Assembly: GCA_024690635.1 (NCBI GenBank)
Contig: JAILOW010000003.1
Span: 1 to 22,628 of the forward strand
DNA: 22,628 nucleotides
Source of the DNA: Butyrivibrio sp.
GTDB lineage: Bacteria; Bacillota_A; Clostridia; Lachnospirales; Lachnospiraceae
Direction: 5' to 3'
Shown here one piece after another: positions 20,657-22,628 of this stretch. The notes beneath the pieces were generated by a model. That model saw nothing but the letters and a program-made list of their open reading frames with translations. It had not been told where the DNA came from and made no database searches. Numbering within the stretch: position 1 is the stretch's first letter; each line of letters opens with the position of its first letter. Position numbers and translations under genes: made by a program.

Positions 20657-22549
20657 ATGGGCCTTATAAAACTCGAAAAAGGACAGATTTTTCAAAAAGC
20701 AGGTCAGGGTGAGGTCAGTACCATAGAAGTAGTAGTTAAGGGCACTATGAAGGTGTCCGATGCCTATACATCCATGGATCTTGGAGTCGGCTCTTTCGTT
20801 GGAATTGCGGAAACTCCCGGAAACCCTTATATCTTAACATATGAAGCTGTAGAAGAAACAGCTATCTTTTCTTATCCCTTTGAAGATGTTACTGATATAC
20901 CAAAAGTAGTCAAATCAAATCCCAAGATCGCATCGATCCTGGCTTCTCAGTCTGTAAGCACAGCTGCGGCTGTTTGCGACATCTACGACAAAGAATTTGA
21001 CGACGCACTTGCGGAATATGAAAAGGTCATGGCTGATTACGCCGACTACCCTTCTCTTTGCATAAAAGTCGGCGAAACTCCCAAGATCTATAATGAGATG
21101 GACGAAGTGGTCCCGCCTGAAAGAAGCGAAAAAATATCTGCATGGGCTTTTGAATTTGTAAGAGCTCTTAAAGAAAACGAAGCTTCTTTAAAAAAGACTC
21201 TTTATCCCTTGAATGTTGACATCGCCGTGGGCATAGTAATGTCCACCTTTTCCATATTTAAAAAGGTATCCGATGAAACAAGGCTTCTTGATGTCTACAG
21301 AAGGACTCTCAAGAAAAAGACATCGGCATTTGCCGCAACCATGCGCATGATAGGCGCCAAGCTTACCGATATCGAAAGGGCTGAAAGCGGCGAAGGAGAA
21401 GCTGTTGTCACCATCGTCAATGCTCTCTCCACTATCCTTGCATATTCAGGTGCCCCCGCTGAAAAGATCGCAAAATTCGAAGATCAGATCGCGGAATTTA
21501 AACATAACGAAAACAGATATGATTCTTCCGACGAGACAAGGTCTCTTAGAAGAAACCTTTCAAATACCTTCTACGACATCTACACTCCTGCTTTCTTAAA
21601 GAGTCTGGATGATCCGGAGCTTCCCATCGAGCTTAAGATGTTCTTTATGTTCGGCTTTGTGGATGAAGAGCTTGCGGGAGAAAAAAATACTGCCATCCTC
21701 TACAACATGGCAAAGGCCTATGTTCCCGATCCCGAGGGAAATGTCCTTACCATGTACGAGTGGCTTAAGAAGATCTACGCTCTTGAAGTTGAGCCCTCAA
21801 GAAACGAATTTGATCAGGACTGGCCCACATATCTTCGTGACCAGAAATTAAACGGCAACATCAACCAGGCACAGATGGAAGCCATGATGGATGATCCCAA
21901 GAGCAGGCTTGATTTCGAGGTTCATAACCTCTTTGCTCTCGGAAACAGGATGACCTTTGGCCGTATATCCTCATTTGTTCCGGTATTTGATGAGATGAAC
22001 GTTCTTCGTCCCCTTGATATGGCATATCTTACTTCCACCAAGGTAAACGAGTACTTCAGCATGATAAGGAGCGTTGACTTTAACGTATTCTGCAGACAGG
22101 CTCTTTACTCCAATACAGACATCGGCGTTACGCAGGTGTTCTATGCAGATGACATCACTCCTTACATGATCCTTATGCCAAACGTAGGAAGCAGAGCTTC
22201 TCTCTGGCAGGAGATCGAAGGCAAGAACCGTCGCACCAAGGCGCGTATGCTTGTTTCCATCTTCAATACGGAAAATACCGAAGAATGCATGATAAGACTC
22301 TTTGGTGAATTCAGATGGGAAATGTGCAAGACGGAACAGGGCGTTCACTGGAACGATGTTACAGATCCTTCCCTTACATCCATGTACTGCGATTATCTGC
22401 AGTTCTTTAAAAAGAACTCCTCTCTGTCCACAGAGAACAAAGAAAAGCTCAAGCTGGATCTTAAGAAATTCAGCAACAACTACAAGAACGTGTTTATTGC
22501 CGATTATCTGGCTTATATCAAATATGAGGCAATAAACACGTTCTTGTAG
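20657..22549 (+). CDS. Large protein with N-terminal cyclic-nucleotide-binding-like domain, 3' end chimeric
   Basis: The first 120 residues resemble a CRP-type cyclic-nucleotide-binding fold: LIKLEKGQIFQKAGQ, VVKGTMKV and LGVGSFVGIAE, then EAVEETAIFSYPF. A clear nucleotide phosphate-binding cassette (FGE-x-x-L...RxA) is lacking, so binding is doubtful. There is no CRP-style DNA-binding helix-turn-helix after it. Residues 125-620 are mostly helical and of no family I can name. It has no signal peptide or membrane segment and is probably cytosolic. The start has CGGAGG eight bases upstream. The last residues (after about 623-625, KYE) and the TAG come from an inverted copy of the gene itself, so the natural C-terminus is missing. 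Confidence 0.75.
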   Translation: MGLIKLEKGQIFQKAGQGEVSTIEVVVKGTMKVSDAYTSMDLGVGSFVGIAETPGNPYILTYEAVEETAIFSYPFEDVTDIPKVVKSNPKIASILASQSVSTAAAVCDIYDKEFDDALAEYEKVMADYADYPSLCIKVGETPKIYNEMDEVVPPERSEKISAWAFEFVRALKENEASLKKTLYPLNVDIAVGIVMSTFSIFKKVSDETRLLDVYRRTLKKKTSAFAATMRMIGAKLTDIERAESGEGEAVVTIVNALSTILAYSGAPAEKIAKFEDQIAEFKHNENRYDSSDETRSLRRNLSNTFYDIYTPAFLKSLDDPELPIELKMFFMFGFVDEELAGEKNTAILYNMAKAYVPDPEGNVLTMYEWLKKIYALEVEPSRNEFDQDWPTYLRDQKLNGNINQAQMEAMMDDPKSRLDFEVHNLFALGNRMTFGRISSFVPVFDEMNVLRPLDMAYLTSTKVNEYFSMIRSVDFNVFCRQALYSNTDIGVTQVFYADDITPYMILMPNVGSRASLWQEIEGKNRRTKARMLVSIFNTENTEECMIRLFGEFRWEMCKTEQGVHWNDVTDPSLTSMYCDYLQFFKKNSSLSTENKEKLKLDLKKFSNNYKNVFIADYLAYIKYEAINTFL

Positions 22550-22628
22550 TTGTTGCTGAATTTCTTAAGATCCAGCTTGAGCTTTTCTTTGTTCTCTGTG
22601 GACAGAGAGGAGTTCTTTTTAAAGAACT
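22401..22628. repeat. Perfect 101-bp inverted repeat with 26-nt loop at the right end (fold-back)
   Basis: Bases 22528-22628 are the exact reverse complement of 22401-22501; bases 22502-22527 form the loop. The left arm is ordinary coding sequence of the preceding gene, and the right arm runs to the last base. An exact copy of coding sequence folding back on itself, cut by the contig end, is a typical amplification or assembly chimera. Confidence 0.95.

Noticed and set aside
22401..22628. Right-end inverted repeat as a natural terminator or phase-variation site
   Set aside because: The arms are plain coding sequence, perfectly identical over 101 bp, and the second arm stops at the window edge; no T-run or recombinase gene is present.

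Overview
The window reads as a chromosomal segment of a Firmicute of the class Clostridia, most likely a Lachnospiraceae (Butyrivibrio/Roseburia-like) bacterium. This rests on the gene order, the protein types, the A/T-rich spacers with sigma-A promoters (TTGACA, 17 nt, TATAAT-like) and strong GGAGG ribosome sites. The genus is inference. The backbone is the well-known clostridial housekeeping cluster. Read on the minus strand from right to left it is ackA, rpmF, plsX, acpP, rnc, smc, ftsY, ylxM, ffh, rpsP, khpA, trmD, with tmcAL divergent from ackA. These genes serve acetate metabolism, phospholipid synthesis (PlsX, ACP), RNA processing, chromosome organisation (SMC), co-translational protein targeting (FtsY, Ffh, YlxM), ribosome assembly (S16, L32, KhpA) and tRNA modification (TrmD, TmcAL).

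Compared with the usual cluster, three places are altered. (1) rimM is absent between khpA and trmD, where a hairpin spacer lies instead. (2) ilvA, a YitT-family protein, a GH25 lysozyme-like protein and an AraC-type regulator sit between ftsY and ylxM, after which ylxM-ffh starts from its own near-consensus promoter. (3) About 4 kb of accessory genes lie between ackA and rpmF: a second AraC-type regulator, a NifX-domain/His-Cys linker/SlyD-type FKBP fusion, a YczE-like membrane protein, a PF04071 small Cys-rich protein, and a membrane protein paired with an Xre regulator. The usual DUF177 (yceD) and pta genes are missing there.

Control elements can be read directly. There are promoters for ylxM-ffh, plsX, rpmF, the NifX-FKBP gene, the divergent yczE/PF04071 pair, the membrane protein/Xre pair, ackA/tmcAL and the last gene. 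Clear intrinsic terminators follow rpmF, acpP and the Xre gene. Two promoters (at 3028-3056 and 16023-16051) are interlaced with long inverted repeats.

Both extreme ends are anomalous in the same way. Bases 1-58 carry the 3' part of trmD in inverted orientation, joined to the truncated trmD. The last 101 bases are an exact reverse complement of 22401-22501. Such fold-back junctions at both ends suggest a whole contig with chimeric ends (multiple displacement amplification or similar), so trmD and the last gene should be treated as truncated by artefact rather than as biologically altered. No stretch longer than 191 bases lacks a gene. I see no tRNA, rRNA, CRISPR array or insertion sequence.
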